A DNA stretch of 64,000 nucleotides from Deltaproteobacteria bacterium. Its GTDB lineage: Bacteria > Lernaellota > Lernaellaia > JACKCT01. Both the position numbers and the translations under genes were made by a program. This document shows positions 53,945-64,000 of the stretch, in pieces; the stretch's first letter is position 1; the number at the start of each line of letters is the position of its first letter. The stretch covers positions 434,001 through 498,000 of the forward strand of contig JAOSJX010000001.1 of the NCBI GenBank assembly GCA_027493875.1. Reading direction: 5' to 3'. The notes beneath the pieces are model-generated. The model had not been told where the DNA came from, ran no database searches, and was given only the letters and a program-made list of their open reading frames with translations.

Positions 53945-54689
53945 CGCCGGAAAACCCGTTGCGCTCGTGACCGGCGGCTCGGACGGCATCGGCCGAGCGC
54001 TCGCCGTTCGGTTGGCGCGCGAGGGGTACGTCGTGGCGATCATGGGACGGCGGCCGGAACTGTTGCAGGCGGCGTGTCACGATATCGACGCGGCCGGCGG
54101 TGAAGGCGCGTCGCACGCGTTCCGCGTGGACCTGACGGACCGCGGCGCGTTTCCGAAAAAAATCGACGATGTGGTGGAAAAGCTCGGGCGCGTCGATCTG
54201 TTCGTGGCGAATGCCGGGACCGCGGGGCCGTCCAGCGCGAGGCATTTCGACGCGCGCGAGGCGCAACGGGTGATCGACCTCAACGTGTCGGCTTTCATGG
54301 CCGGGATCGCGCACGTTTTGCCGCCGATGCTGGAGCGGCGCTCGGGGCACATCGTCGCGGTGTCGAGCCTCGCGGCGTTTCGCGGGTTGCCGAAAAGCGC
54401 GGTCTATTGCGCGACGAAGGCGTTTGTCAGCACGTTCATGGAAAGCTTCCGCGGCGACTTGAAAGGCACCGGCGTGTTTACCACGACGGTACATCCGGGT
54501 TTTGTCCGCACGGCGCTCAACGCGGGCGCGAAAAATCTTCCGTTCATCATGACGCCCGAACGGGCCGCGGACGCTATCTGGAAAGCGATCAAACGCAAAG
54601 CGCCGAACGTTGCGTTTCCGTTTCCGCTCGCCGCGCCGCTTGCGGCCGCGCGTCTTCTTCCGAACGGTTTATACGAACGGTTTTTCTAG
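53937..54689 (+). CDS. Short-chain dehydrogenase/reductase, tandem copy 2
   Basis: 250 residues from ATG at 53937. TGGSDGIGRA, VANAGTAG, S-S-L-A-A-F, YCATK catalytic. Tandem duplicate of the preceding SDR. The stop overlaps the stop of the converging methyltransferase gene. Confidence 0.9.
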   Translation: MPDAGKPVALVTGGSDGIGRALAVRLAREGYVVAIMGRRPELLQAACHDIDAAGGEGASHAFRVDLTDRGAFPKKIDDVVEKLGRVDLFVANAGTAGPSSARHFDAREAQRVIDLNVSAFMAGIAHVLPPMLERRSGHIVAVSSLAAFRGLPKSAVYCATKAFVSTFMESFRGDLKGTGVFTTTVHPGFVRTALNAGAKNLPFIMTPERAADAIWKAIKRKAPNVAFPFPLAAPLAAARLLPNGLYERFF

Positions 54690-55437
54690 CCGACCCGGCC
54701 GGCGCGGACCGTCAGCGGCCACCGGATGCGGCGGACCGCGCCGGGCTCGCCCCAATGAGGCGCGGCGCGGGCGATGAGGTCGGGGACAGGGTCGAAGCCG
54801 CGGTCGCCGATGAAACGCTGCGTCGCGGACCAGGAGCGCAGGTAGCCGGCGACTTCGTCGACCGTCCAGTTCACCGTGAGGACCGTCGGGGGATATCGAT
54901 CTCACGGAAAGGAAACGGCAGCGTGCGGTAACCCTGTTCGACGTGAACGCGTTCCGGCGGCCAATAGGGCCCGACGGTTTTGTCGTAGAACTCGAAGATG
55001 ATGCCGTTCAGCGGTTCGTCGTATTCCTGGAGCCCGTAGGACCACGCGGCGAAGACGCCCGCCGGGGCCAGGGCGTGTTTTACGCGCGCGTAGAAGGCGT
55101 CGCCCGCGAACCAATGAAGCGCCTGCGCGCATGTGACGAGATCGACAGCTTCCTTTTTCCAACTCCACGTCCTCGGCGCGGGCGACGAGGTAGGTGACGC
55201 GCTCGTGCGGCCGGGCTTTGGCGATCTGCGCCGCGCTCGCGTCGTTGGCGACGACGCGCTCAAAATGTTTCGCCAGAGCGAAAGCGGCTTGGCCGTTGCC
55301 CGTGGCGACATCCCACGCAAAACGCCTCGCGGGCGCGAGGCCCGCGAGGCGCTCAAAAGCTCGTCCGGATAGCCGGGACGGTAACGCGCGTACTGATCGG
55401 CCTGCGCCGAAAAATGGTCCTTGAAACCGTCCGGCAA
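54686..55437 (-). CDS. Class I SAM-dependent methyltransferase
   Basis: About 250 residues after joining frames near 55350, 55160 and 54875. SAM motif W-D-V-A-T-G-N-G-Q-A-A, then VANDASAAQIAKA, DLVTCAQALHWF (post-I/motif II) and an acidic VEQGYRTLPFPF segment. It starts DGFKDHFSAQADQYARYRPGYP, as in CRG1/trans-aconitate-methyltransferase-like small-molecule methyltransferases. Substrate unknown. Confidence 0.8.
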
Positions 55438-55448
55438 TTCTCCTCTTT

Positions 55449-56888
55449 CTACACCGCCTTCAATTCCTCGATCACGTCCGTCAGCGCCTTCTTGGCGTCG
55501 GAGAAGAACATGAGCGAGTTGTCGGCGTCGAACAATTCGTTGCGGATGCCCGCGAATCCGGCGCCGAGACTGCGTTTGACGACCACGACGGTTCGCGCTT
55601 CGTGGACGTTGAGAATCGGCATGCCGTAGATCGGGCTGTTCTTATCGTGCAGCGCGGCGGGATTCACGACGTCGTTGGCGCCGAGAATGATGGCCACGTC
55701 CGTCGTTTTGAACTCCGCGTTGATCTGATCCATTTCGAACAACTTGTCGTAGGGCACGTTGGCTTCGGCCAACAGGACGTTCATGTGTCCCGGCATGCGC
55801 CCGGCGACGGGATGGATGGCGTAGGAGACCTCGACGCCTTTCTTTTCGAGCATGTCGCCGAGTTCGCGGCAGGCGTGCTGCGCCTGGGCGACGGCGAGGC
55901 CGTAACCCGGCACGAAGATCACTTTCGTCGCGGCATCGAGGATCATGGCGAGTTCTTCGGGGCCCGTCGATTTGACGTTGGTGTAACCCTCTTTGCCGCC
56001 GCCGGTCGCCGCCACGGCGCCGAAACCGCCGAAGATGACGTTGGCGAGGGAACGGTTCATCGCTTTGCACATGATGTTCGTGAGGATCAGGCCGGCGGAC
56101 CCGACGAGCGCGCCGCTGATGATGAGCAGGTTGTTCTGAATGACGAAGCCCGTCATCGACGCGGCGATCCCGGAATAGGAGTTGAGCAGCGAAATGACGA
56201 CCGGCATGTCCGCGCCGCCGATGGCGATGACCAGCGTAATGCCCATGGCCAGCGCGATCACAGACAAAACGAGAATCGTCAGGAAGTGCACGAAGGAACC
56301 TTGCACGAGAAACGCGAGGGCCCAGCCGACGAGAATGGCTCCGAGGAACAGGGCGACGTTCAAAACGTGCCGGCCCGGCAGGAGCACCGGCTGATCCGGC
56401 ACTTTTTTACCGAGGATGCTGCCTTCGAGTTTCGCGTAGGCCACGAGCGATCCGCTGAAGGTGATGCCGCCGACGAAGATCGACAGGGCGATCGTCACGG
56501 CTTGATCGGCGCCGAGCGCCACCGCGGTGGTTTCCCCGCCGTGATGCGCGATCATGTTTTCCCAGAAGAACGAAAAGCCGACCAGGAACGACGAAAGGCC
56601 GCCGAACCCGTTGAAGAGGCCGACCATCTGCGGCATCTGCGTCATCTGGACCGTCAACGCGTACCACGCGCCGATAGCGGAGCCGACGACGATGCCGGCG
56701 ATGATGAAAGGCCATTCGATCTTGCCTTGGGAAACGAGATCCATGAGCGTCGCCGCGATGGCGATGAGCATCGCCAGGGCGGCCATGCCGTTGCCCTGCG
56801 CGGACGTCTTGATTTTCGACATCCGTTTCAGTCCGAAAATGAACAGAACGGAGGCCAGCATGTAGAGAACGTGAATAAGAGTTTGCAT
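55449..56888 (-). CDS. pntB: NAD(P) transhydrogenase subunit beta
   Basis: 479 residues, intact. Membrane domain II (GKIEWPFIIAGIVVGSAIGAWYA and more helices) followed by domain III with the NADP-binding G-Y-G-L-A-V-A-Q-A-Q and GANDVVNPAA. With PntAA/AB it uses the proton gradient to make NADPH from NADH. Starts 18 bases after the pntAB stop. Confidence 0.97.
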   Translation of the reverse strand: MQTLIHVLYMLASVLFIFGLKRMSKIKTSAQGNGMAALAMLIAIAATLMDLVSQGKIEWPFIIAGIVVGSAIGAWYALTVQMTQMPQMVGLFNGFGGLSSFLVGFSFFWENMIAHHGGETTAVALGADQAVTIALSIFVGGITFSGSLVAYAKLEGSILGKKVPDQPVLLPGRHVLNVALFLGAILVGWALAFLVQGSFVHFLTILVLSVIALAMGITLVIAIGGADMPVVISLLNSYSGIAASMTGFVIQNNLLIISGALVGSAGLILTNIMCKAMNRSLANVIFGGFGAVAATGGGKEGYTNVKSTGPEELAMILDAATKVIFVPGYGLAVAQAQHACRELGDMLEKKGVEVSYAIHPVAGRMPGHMNVLLAEANVPYDKLFEMDQINAEFKTTDVAIILGANDVVNPAALHDKNSPIYGMPILNVHEARTVVVVKRSLGAGFAGIRNELFDADNSLMFFSDAKKALTDVIEELKAV

Positions 56889-56906
56889 TGATTTTGCCCC
56901 CGCCCG

Positions 56907-57257
56907 CTAGTTCTTTTTCTTGAACATGAGCAGCATGCGGTTTGTCACAAGGAAGCCGCCCACCACGTTGATCATCGCGAAGACCACGGCGCAGAAGCCG
57001 ATGACGTTCGCCACCGCCGGCTCAAAGAACCGCGCGCAGAACAGCGCGCCCACGATCGTGATGCCGGAGATCGCGTTCGCGCCGGACATGAGCGGCGTGT
57101 GCAGCGTCGGCGGCACTTTCGTGATGACCTCGAATCCGACGAACGTTGCCAGAACGAAGACGTAGAGCCCGATCAGGATCGGTGGAATATCCGCCCCGGC
57201 GTCCGTCGGCCCGGCCGCCAGCACGGCCTGATGAACCAACAAAAGATTGGGAAACAT
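56907..57257 (-). CDS. NAD(P) transhydrogenase subunit alpha-2 (membrane part)
   Basis: 116 residues with three or four membrane helices (ILIGLYVFVLATFVGFEVI, PTLHTPLMSGANAISGI, the typical H-T-P-L-M-S). It is the separate PntAB subunit. Three-gene arrangement pntAA-pntAB-pntB; 3 bases from the pntAA stop. Confidence 0.95.
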   Translation of the reverse strand: MFPNLLLVHQAVLAAGPTDAGADIPPILIGLYVFVLATFVGFEVITKVPPTLHTPLMSGANAISGITIVGALFCARFFEPAVANVIGFCAVVFAMINVVGGFLVTNRMLLMFKKKN

Positions 57258-57260
57258 CGC

Positions 57261-58424
<1,164 letters not shown>

Positions 58425-58683
58425 GTCGTCACAACCCCTTCGGAATGGTTTGACAGGCGCGAAAAACCGCCTGAATTTCGGCACAGACCCAGGCACGGTT
58501 TACTACCCCCACCGGGTGTTGTCAACGAGAAAACGATCAAAACTCACGCGGCTTACAGCGGCTATTTCTTGAAAATTATCAATGATTTAAGCAACATCGG
58601 CGCCGTCGTCTTGACAGCCGGCTTGCCCGTGGGATGATAAGCGATTGACCTGCGTCAAATGAGAAAATTATCGGGGGTCCGCG

Positions 58684-59100
58684 ATGAAATTCTGGCTCGT
58701 CAAACAGGAACCGACCGCGTATGCGTGGGGCGATTTCGTCCGCGACAAAAAGACGATGTGGGACGGCGTGCGCAACTACCAGGCACGCAACAATCTCGCC
58801 GCGATGCAAAAAGGCGACCTCGCCCTTTTCTACCATTCGGTGCTCGACAAGTGCGTCGTCGGCGTGGCGCAGGTCGTGCGTGAAGCGTATCCCGATCCGA
58901 CGACGCCGGACGACCGCTGGGTCGCCATCGATCTCGAGCCCGCGTTTCCGTTAAGAAATCCGGTGACGCTCGATCAGATCAAAGCGGACAAGGCGCTGGC
59001 CGACATGGCCTTTATCAAGCAGTCGCGCCTTTCGGTTTCGCCGGCCACCAAAGCCGAGTTCGACCGCATCGTGAAGCTGGGCGGCAAGGGGAAGCTGTAA
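58684..59100 (+). CDS. EVE domain protein
   Basis: 138 residues, intact. It starts KFWLVKQEPTAYAWGDF, with WDGVRNYQARNNL and FYHSVLDKCVVGVAQVVREAY, the pattern of the EVE/PUA-like (thymocyte nuclear protein 1) family, which binds modified nucleobases. Single gene, divergent from pntA, ribosome site GGGGG upstream. Confidence 0.93.
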   Translation: MKFWLVKQEPTAYAWGDFVRDKKTMWDGVRNYQARNNLAAMQKGDLALFYHSVLDKCVVGVAQVVREAYPDPTTPDDRWVAIDLEPAFPLRNPVTLDQIKADKALADMAFIKQSRLSVSPATKAEFDRIVKLGGKGKL

Positions 59101-59117
59101 TTATCAGTGCGGCGCCC

Positions 59118-59286
59118 TCAGCCGCTCCCGCGCTTTTTTCCGGTTTCTTCGTCATCATGCAGAACGCGCATGGCCGGCGTTTTCAGGTCGTCGAACTGGC
59201 CCTTGCGCGCGGCGAGGATGAACGCGACGACGAAGCCCACCGCGAACGCCACCCCCGACGGGAACGAGGATGTAGATCACCGACAT
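59118..59286 (-). CDS. ccoS: cbb3-type cytochrome oxidase assembly protein CcoS
   Basis: 56 residues with one frame change near 59266. MSVIYILVP...GVAFAVGFVVAFIL (one helix), then KGQFDDLKTPAMRVLHDD, the exact CcoS signature (G-Q-F-D-D-L). Needed for maturation of cbb3 oxidase. Last gene of the cco cluster. Confidence 0.88.
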
Positions 59287-59300
59287 TTCGGGACGACATT

Positions 59301-59420
59301 ACCACAGAGGCGCGGAGACATAGAGGGGTTTTTGGATATTTGGAAGGTGGAATGTGGAATGTCGAGTTTCGGATTCGGGCACGGGCACGGCAACGGCAAC
59401 GGCAACGGCAACGGTAACGA
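59301..59420. repeat. Composite repeat between ccoS and ccoI
   Basis: Between the two genes lies a CGCAGAG-type repeat (59301-59326), then GGAATGTGGAATGTC, and a run of GGCAAC hexamers (about 59387-59419). It is non-coding and splits an otherwise tight cluster by about 150 bases. Confidence 0.65.
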
Positions 59421-59436
59421 TGAGGAACCAAACGAT

Positions 59437-61845
59437 TCAAAACGTCTTTGCGCGGAGCGAAATGGTGATGACCGTGAGAGAGCTCGCCGGCATGAGGATG
59501 GCCGCGAGCAGCGGATTGATCGTGCCGGCCATCGCCAGTGTGGCGCCGAGGATATTGTAGGCCAGCGAAAACGCGAGGTTCCATTTGATGACGCGGACCG
59601 TGCGGCGGGCGCCGTCGAGCAGGTGCGCGATCGGCGCGAGGCCGGGCGCCGTGACGAACACGTCCGCCGCCGCGAGGCTGGCCTCGGCGCCACCGTGCAC
59701 GGCGATCCCGACCCCCGCGGCGGCGAGCGCCGCCGCATCGTTGACGCCGTCGCCGACCATCACCACCGGCACGCGCTCCGACCACGCTTTGACGACCTCG
59801 GCTTTTCGCTCCGGGTCCACGCCGCCCTCCGCGTCCGATGCGTCGATCCCCAGATCGTGCGCGACGCGCCGGACGATCTCCGGGTGATCGCCCGACAGCA
59901 CGCCGACGGACCATCCCATCCGCCGCACGCGCGCGACCGCGTCGCCGACGTCGGAACGCAGCGCGTCGCCGAACCCGGCGATGCCGAGCACGGTCCCATC
60001 CACCGCGACGAAAACGGGCGTGTTTCCTCGATCCGCCATTTCCTTTTCCGCGTCGTCCGCCCACGCGGGAACATGAGCGCCGCGCGCCCGCGCAAACGCG
60101 GGCGACCCGACGAGAACGTTTCGCCGGTCAACGCGTCCGACGATTCCGCCGCCCGCCACGCCGCGCACATCCTCGGCGCGCGCGCCGCGATCCGGCAACG
60201 CGCGGACAAGCGCCTGCGCGACCGGGTGCGACGCGTGCGTTTCGAGGGCGCGGACGAGGGGCCAGACGGAATCGTCGCCGCGTTTTTCGATCAGCGTCGT
60301 GCGTCCCGTGGTCATGGTGCCGGTTTTGTCCAGTAACAAACGGCCCGGATGGGCAAGGCGTTCGAGCACGTCGCCGCCTTTGATCAGGATGCGCTCCCGG
60401 GCGGCGCGGCCGATGGCGACGCTGACGGCCAGCGGCGTGGCGAGCCCCAGCGCGCAGGGGCACGTAACGATCAGGAGCGCGACGGCGTTTTCGATCGCCG
60501 CTTCCACGCCCGCGTGCAACCAAAGCGCAAAGGTGAGCCCGGCCAGCGCCAACACGACGGCGACGAAGATGCCGCTGATGCGGTCCGCCAGACGGACGAT
60601 CGGCGCCTTGCGCGCGCAGTATTCCTCCACCAGACGCATCAGGCGTCCGACCCGCGTCGCCTCGCCGGTCGCGGCAACCCGCACCAACAGGCGCGCGTTC
60701 AAGTTGAGCGTTCCGGCGTGAACCGCGTCGCCGATCCCGATGCCGCGCGGCACGGACTCGCCGGTGAGCAGCGAAAGATCAAGCTCCGACCGCCCTTCCT
60801 CGACGAAACCGTCGGCCGGCACGGTGTCCCCCGCGCGCACCTCGACCAGATCGCCGGCCACCAGCGATTCGAGCGGCACCTCGCGGACCGACGCCCCGTC
60901 CACGCGGCGCGCGGCGCTGGGCGACAACGAATAAAGAAGCTCGGCCGCGTCGGCGGACGAGCGTTGGCGGCGTGTTTGGATGAACCGCCCCGCGAGCAAG
61001 AGAACGATCAGCACGGTCACCGAGTCAAAGTAGATCTCGCCTTCGCCGCGAACGGTGTTGAACGCGCCCCATGCGAACCCGGCGCCGATGCCCAGGGAGA
61101 TGGGCAGATCCATGTGCAACGTGCGCGTTCGGAGCGCACCGATCGCTCCTTTGAAAAACACCGATCCGGCCCACAGCGCCGGGAGCGCGATGACGAGGCT
61201 GGTCCAATGGAAGAAGACACGAAACTCCTTTTCCATGCCGCCGAAGAATCCGCCGTAGAGCGCGAACGCGATGAGCATGACGTTGCCCGCGGACGCGGCG
61301 GCGACGCCGATGCGGATGAGCATCGCGCGGTCTTCCTTGCGGCGCATGCGTTCGCGGTGGACGCCGCGATAGGGGTGCGCCGGGTAGCCGAGCGAGTCCA
61401 GAAAGCCCGCGATCGACGAGAGCCTTGTATTTTCCGGATCGAAGACGACCGTCGCCATTTGGCGCCCGAAATCGAGGCGCGCCGAGAGCACGCCGGGCAC
61501 GGCGACCGGAACGCGCTCGACCAGCCAGACGCAGGCCGCGCAGTGGACGCCTTCGAGATAGAGGTCGATCGTCCACGAATCGTCCGCGTCCCGGCGTCCG
61601 TAAGTCTCCAAAAACGCGGGATCGTCAAACTCGGCGTAAGTACGGTCCGTCGTGGCGGCGGTTTGCGGCCGGCCGCTCGGCGTATCGACGAGGCGATAGA
61701 AGTTTTCGAGACCGTGCTCGTGCAGCACGGCGTAAACGGTTCTACATCCGTTGCAGCAAAACTGACGCTCGGCGCCCGCTTCCACCAAACCCGGCGGCAC
61801 CGGCAAACCGCAGTGCGTGCAAGCGATGGGCTCAGCGTGGTTCAC
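59437..61845 (-). CDS. ccoI: Copper-translocating P1B-type ATPase CcoI/FixI
   Basis: 802 residues, intact. A cysteine-rich N-terminal metal domain (CTHCG...CCNGC), one HMA domain (GVHCAACVW), the CPC motif in TCPCALGLA (helix 6), DKTGTMTTGR phosphorylation site, HASHPVA and GDGVNDAAAL. FixI-type pump that delivers copper for the CuB site of cbb3 oxidase. Between the TauE-like gene and ccoS. Confidence 0.97.
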   Translation of the reverse strand: MNHAEPIACTHCGLPVPPGLVEAGAERQFCCNGCRTVYAVLHEHGLENFYRLVDTPSGRPQTAATTDRTYAEFDDPAFLETYGRRDADDSWTIDLYLEGVHCAACVWLVERVPVAVPGVLSARLDFGRQMATVVFDPENTRLSSIAGFLDSLGYPAHPYRGVHRERMRRKEDRAMLIRIGVAAASAGNVMLIAFALYGGFFGGMEKEFRVFFHWTSLVIALPALWAGSVFFKGAIGALRTRTLHMDLPISLGIGAGFAWGAFNTVRGEGEIYFDSVTVLIVLLLAGRFIQTRRQRSSADAAELLYSLSPSAARRVDGASVREVPLESLVAGDLVEVRAGDTVPADGFVEEGRSELDLSLLTGESVPRGIGIGDAVHAGTLNLNARLLVRVAATGEATRVGRLMRLVEEYCARKAPIVRLADRISGIFVAVVLALAGLTFALWLHAGVEAAIENAVALLIVTCPCALGLATPLAVSVAIGRAARERILIKGGDVLERLAHPGRLLLDKTGTMTTGRTTLIEKRGDDSVWPLVRALETHASHPVAQALVRALPDRGARAEDVRGVAGGGIVGRVDRRNVLVGSPAFARARGAHVPAWADDAEKEMADRGNTPVFVAVDGTVLGIAGFGDALRSDVGDAVARVRRMGWSVGVLSGDHPEIVRRVAHDLGIDASDAEGGVDPERKAEVVKAWSERVPVVMVGDGVNDAAALAAAGVGIAVHGGAEASLAAADVFVTAPGLAPIAHLLDGARRTVRVIKWNLAFSLAYNILGATLAMAGTINPLLAAILMPASSLTVITISLRAKTF

Positions 61846-61861
61846 GACGGTATCTTAACTC

Positions 61862-62630
61862 TTAATGACAGGATTTTTCGCCCGGCGCGGATTCGGGTTC
61901 GGCTCCCGGCGAAAGCACTTTCGTGCGCGCGGCGTTCGCCGACCATGCGCGCTTTGGCGGGCACGATCCCGGAGCGTCCGACGACCGCGTAAAGGCCGAG
62001 CGCGATCAACAAAATCGCCGTCAAGGCGGGCAGACGTTTGCGGAGCGGCGCGGCCATGAACTGGACGCCGACGCCGAGCCCGAGCAGCCAGGGGACCGTC
62101 CCGAGCCAAAAGACCGCCATGACGAGCGCGCCCCCAAGGACGCTCCCGGTGCCGGCGGCGATGAGCGCGAACGCATAAAGCCACCCGCACGGCAGCGCCG
62201 CGGAAAACAATCCGATCGCCAACGCCCGCAACATCGGCGGTTGATTCTTGAGAGCCCCCGAACGGCGAAGGAAAAATTTCTGGAGAGCGCGGGGAACGGC
62301 CGTCGCCGGAAGACGAACTCCCGACGCCTGCGCCAGCGCCGCCACGCCCCACGCGATCATCAGGAGGCCGACGAGGACCGCCGCCGCCCGCTGCACACCG
62401 AGTCCCGTGCCGGCGAAATCCACGACGCGTCCGAGGGCGCCGGCGACCGCGCCGAGCAGCGCATAGGTCGCGAGACGGCCGCCGTGGTAGGCGAGATGCG
62501 CGAGCGGTTTGTCCCGTGTTCCGCTCGTATCGGCGCCCGCGTAAAAGGCCACCAACGGCCCGCACATGCCGACGCAGTGAAAGCTTCCAACGAGGCTCGC
62601 GAGCATGACCGTGCCGAGCAGCGTGATCAT
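61862..62630 (-). CDS. CcoH/sulfite-exporter (TauE)-like membrane protein
   Basis: About 256 residues; frame change near 61935. ATG at 62630 overlaps the fixH stop (ATGA). Six or seven helices with the family signature LASLVGSFHCVGMCGPLVAF and ALPCGWLYAF, as in the CcoH2 cbb3-maturation type of TauE/SafE proteins that may handle copper. The end, in the restored frame, is SAPGEKSCH. Confidence 0.85.
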
Positions 62631-63133
62631 GGCGCGGCTCCGGTGAAGCGGAGATCCATTGTTTTCACATCGGTGAAGACATCGCCGCCGCTTTCCACGC
62701 GAAAGCGCAGTTCCCACCATCCATCACGATGCATGGGCAAGGCCGCCGCGTAACGCCCCGGCTCGGTTTCCTTCAGCGCGCCCGCCAAAATCTTCCCGGC
62801 GCGGGCGTTATGAAAGGTTTCGACGGTGACCGAGGCTCCGGCGATCGGCCCGTCGCCGCGATCGCTCAAAGCCACAATCACGTTCGCCGAACCGGCTTGC
62901 GACGCCGAGGGAAAAACGTCCGCTTTCAAGCGCCAACCCAACGCGCCGTTGTGACGCTCTTGTGCCATGGCCTCGTCCCAGGCCAGCGCCTTCTCGTAGT
63001 AATCGGCTTCGATCGCGTGCGACGGATCGTCGGTGGCGACGAGCATCGCGACGAGATTGATCGCCACGGAAAGCGCCAAAAGCCCGACGACCAACCCCGG
63101 CCAGAACCACGGCGCTTTTTGGATATGACGCAC
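62627..63133 (-). CDS. fixH: FixH family cbb3 oxidase assembly protein
   Basis: About 168 residues from GTG at 63133, with GGAGG upstream. One helix (FWPGLVVGLLALSVAINLVAM) and then a beta-rich periplasmic domain with GWWELRFRVESGGDVFT, the FixH/CcoH core. Contributes to cbb3 assembly with CcoI. Frame is open into the upstream ccoG without a stop, see findings. Confidence 0.85.
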   Translation of the reverse strand: MRHIQKAPWFWPGLVVGLLALSVAINLVAMLVATDDPSHAIEADYYEKALAWDEAMAQERHNGALGWRLKADVFPSASQAGSANVIVALSDRGDGPIAGASVTVETFHNARAGKILAGALKETEPGRYAAALPMHRDGWWELRFRVESGGDVFTDVKTMDLRFTGAAP

Positions 63134-63142
63134 GGCGGGCCT

Positions 63143-64000
63143 CCACGACGATCCCGGCCCGAGGAGCTTATAGGCATATTCCCCTTCGAACCCTTTGTCG
63201 TCTTCGATTTCGAATTCGATGGGCCGCTCCCCCGCCGTGAAGCTGGTTGCCGCGACGACGACAAAGACGCTGGTTTCCGCGGAGGCGCCGGCGGGAACCA
63301 CCAGGGGATTTTGCGGCGCGATCAGTTCCGCGTCGGGCGCGTTTTCCAGCTCGATGCGGTAAGCCCGCTCGCCGCTCGTGCGGTTCACGATCTTGATGCG
63401 AATCTGATTCGAGACGCGATCTTCGCCGACCATGCTGAACGGCGCGCCGAGACCGCGGAGCACGGTAACGTCCGCACCCTTTTGCGAGGCGATGCTGGCG
63501 GTGAGGAACCCGAGCACGACCAAGAGAACCATCGGATAGGCCATGGTGCGGCCCCGGAGGAACCGGCGGTTCGCGCGCGCCAATTCGTCCTGAGACGTAT
63601 ATCGGATGAGGCCGCGCGGTTTCTCGATTTTGTCCATGATCTCGTCGCACGCGTCGATGCATTGCGTGCAATGGATGCATTCCATTTGAAGGCCGTCGCG
63701 GATGTCGATGCCGGTGGGGCATGTCCGCACGCACGCGAAACAGTCGATGCAATCTCCGAACGCGTCTTCGTTTTTTTTGCGGTCGGTCACGGTGCCGCGC
63801 CGTTCGCCGCGCGCCGGATCGTACCCGACGATCAGCGACTGCTTGTCCAAAGAACGGATTGAAAACGGCCGTAGGGGCACGCGACGAGGCAGGTCTGTTC
63901 CCGGAAAAATCCGAAGTTGAACATCATCAGGGCCGTCGTTCCCGCCATCACCAGGAACGAGACGGGATGCTCGAACGGCGATCGCCGCATCCATTCCGAT
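63143..64000 (-). CDS. ccoG: CcoG/FixG 4Fe-4S cbb3 assembly protein, C-terminal part (cut by window edge)
   Basis: About 285 residues are visible; the N terminus is right of the window. A frame change near 63866. CxxCxxCxxxCP motif (C-I-D-C-F-A-C-V-R-T-C-P) and a second C-I-H-C-T-Q-C...C set, a membrane helix, and a C-terminal Ig-like domain (RVSNQIRIKIVNRTSGERAY). CcoG reduces copper during cbb3 oxidase maturation. First visible gene of the cluster. Confidence 0.93.

Overview
The window comes from a high-GC Gram-negative bacterium. It encodes LpxC, an OmpA-type lipoprotein, a porin-like beta-barrel, lipoproteins and a cbb3-oxidase maturation cluster. Very Asp-rich and Thr-rich secreted proteins, a MopE-like metal-binding motif and PKD and P domains recall Myxococcota/deltaproteobacterial-type lineages and related candidate phyla. 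No rRNA or other phylogenetic marker is present, so the lineage stays open. A large share of the genes carry one to three frame breaks, mostly at short homopolymers, while both halves read as the conserved family. This looks like uncorrected indels in an assembly. I give such genes as single reconstructed genes and say where the frame changes.

Layout. 0-6.5 kb, minus strand: a tight run of a GT-C-type membrane protein, two sulfatase-fold lipoproteins (one without its metal site), obgE and the start of a mannose-1-phosphate guanylyltransferase. 6.7-9.2 kb, plus: an FtsB/DivIC-like protein and a membrane GAF-GGDEF diguanylate cyclase. 9.3-15.7 kb: housekeeping genes (ATP-grasp enzyme, A-type Fe-S carrier, panC-panD, deoxynucleoside kinase, rsmA, DUF2062 protein, tsaD). 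15.8-24.6 kb: envelope genes (OmpA lipoprotein, SGNH protein, PKD protein with Asp-rich tail), an unusual radical SAM protein, a zinc-ribbon membrane protein and a second GT-C-like protein. 24.9-28.6 kb: a TRAP transporter (dctM, dctQ, dctP) with its TatT lipoprotein. 28.7-31.95 kb: lpxC, a HExxH protein and an SDR.

32.0-42.9 kb is the most accessory part. It holds a repeat-rich spacer, an AT-rich foreign-looking gene, three Thr-stalk and/or Asp-rich exported proteins, a porin, a TlpA thioredoxin, an SGNH hydrolase with a decayed tandem copy, and a diacylglycerol-kinase-family enzyme. 43.4-49.6 kb, plus: an aminotransferase, then a periplasmic protein with a MacA/LolD-like exporter having two FtsX-type permeases. 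49.6-50.5 kb: REP palindromes beside a RAYT transposase. 50.5-58.4 kb: an OPT transporter, a peroxiredoxin-like protein, two tandem SDRs, a methyltransferase and pntB-pntAB-pntAA. 58.7-64.0 kb: an EVE-domain protein, then ccoS, ccoI, ccoH/TauE-like, fixH and ccoG, implying microaerobic cbb3-dependent respiration.

The main unexplained signal is that three exported proteins (17.8, 33.9 and 35.1 kb) end in a bare Cys-Gly motif after a Thr-rich and/or Asp-rich stalk: C-C-G-C, V-C-G-C and T-C-G-K at the very C terminus, with no following membrane helix. This may be an undescribed surface-attachment tag. No tRNA, rRNA or CRISPR array was seen.
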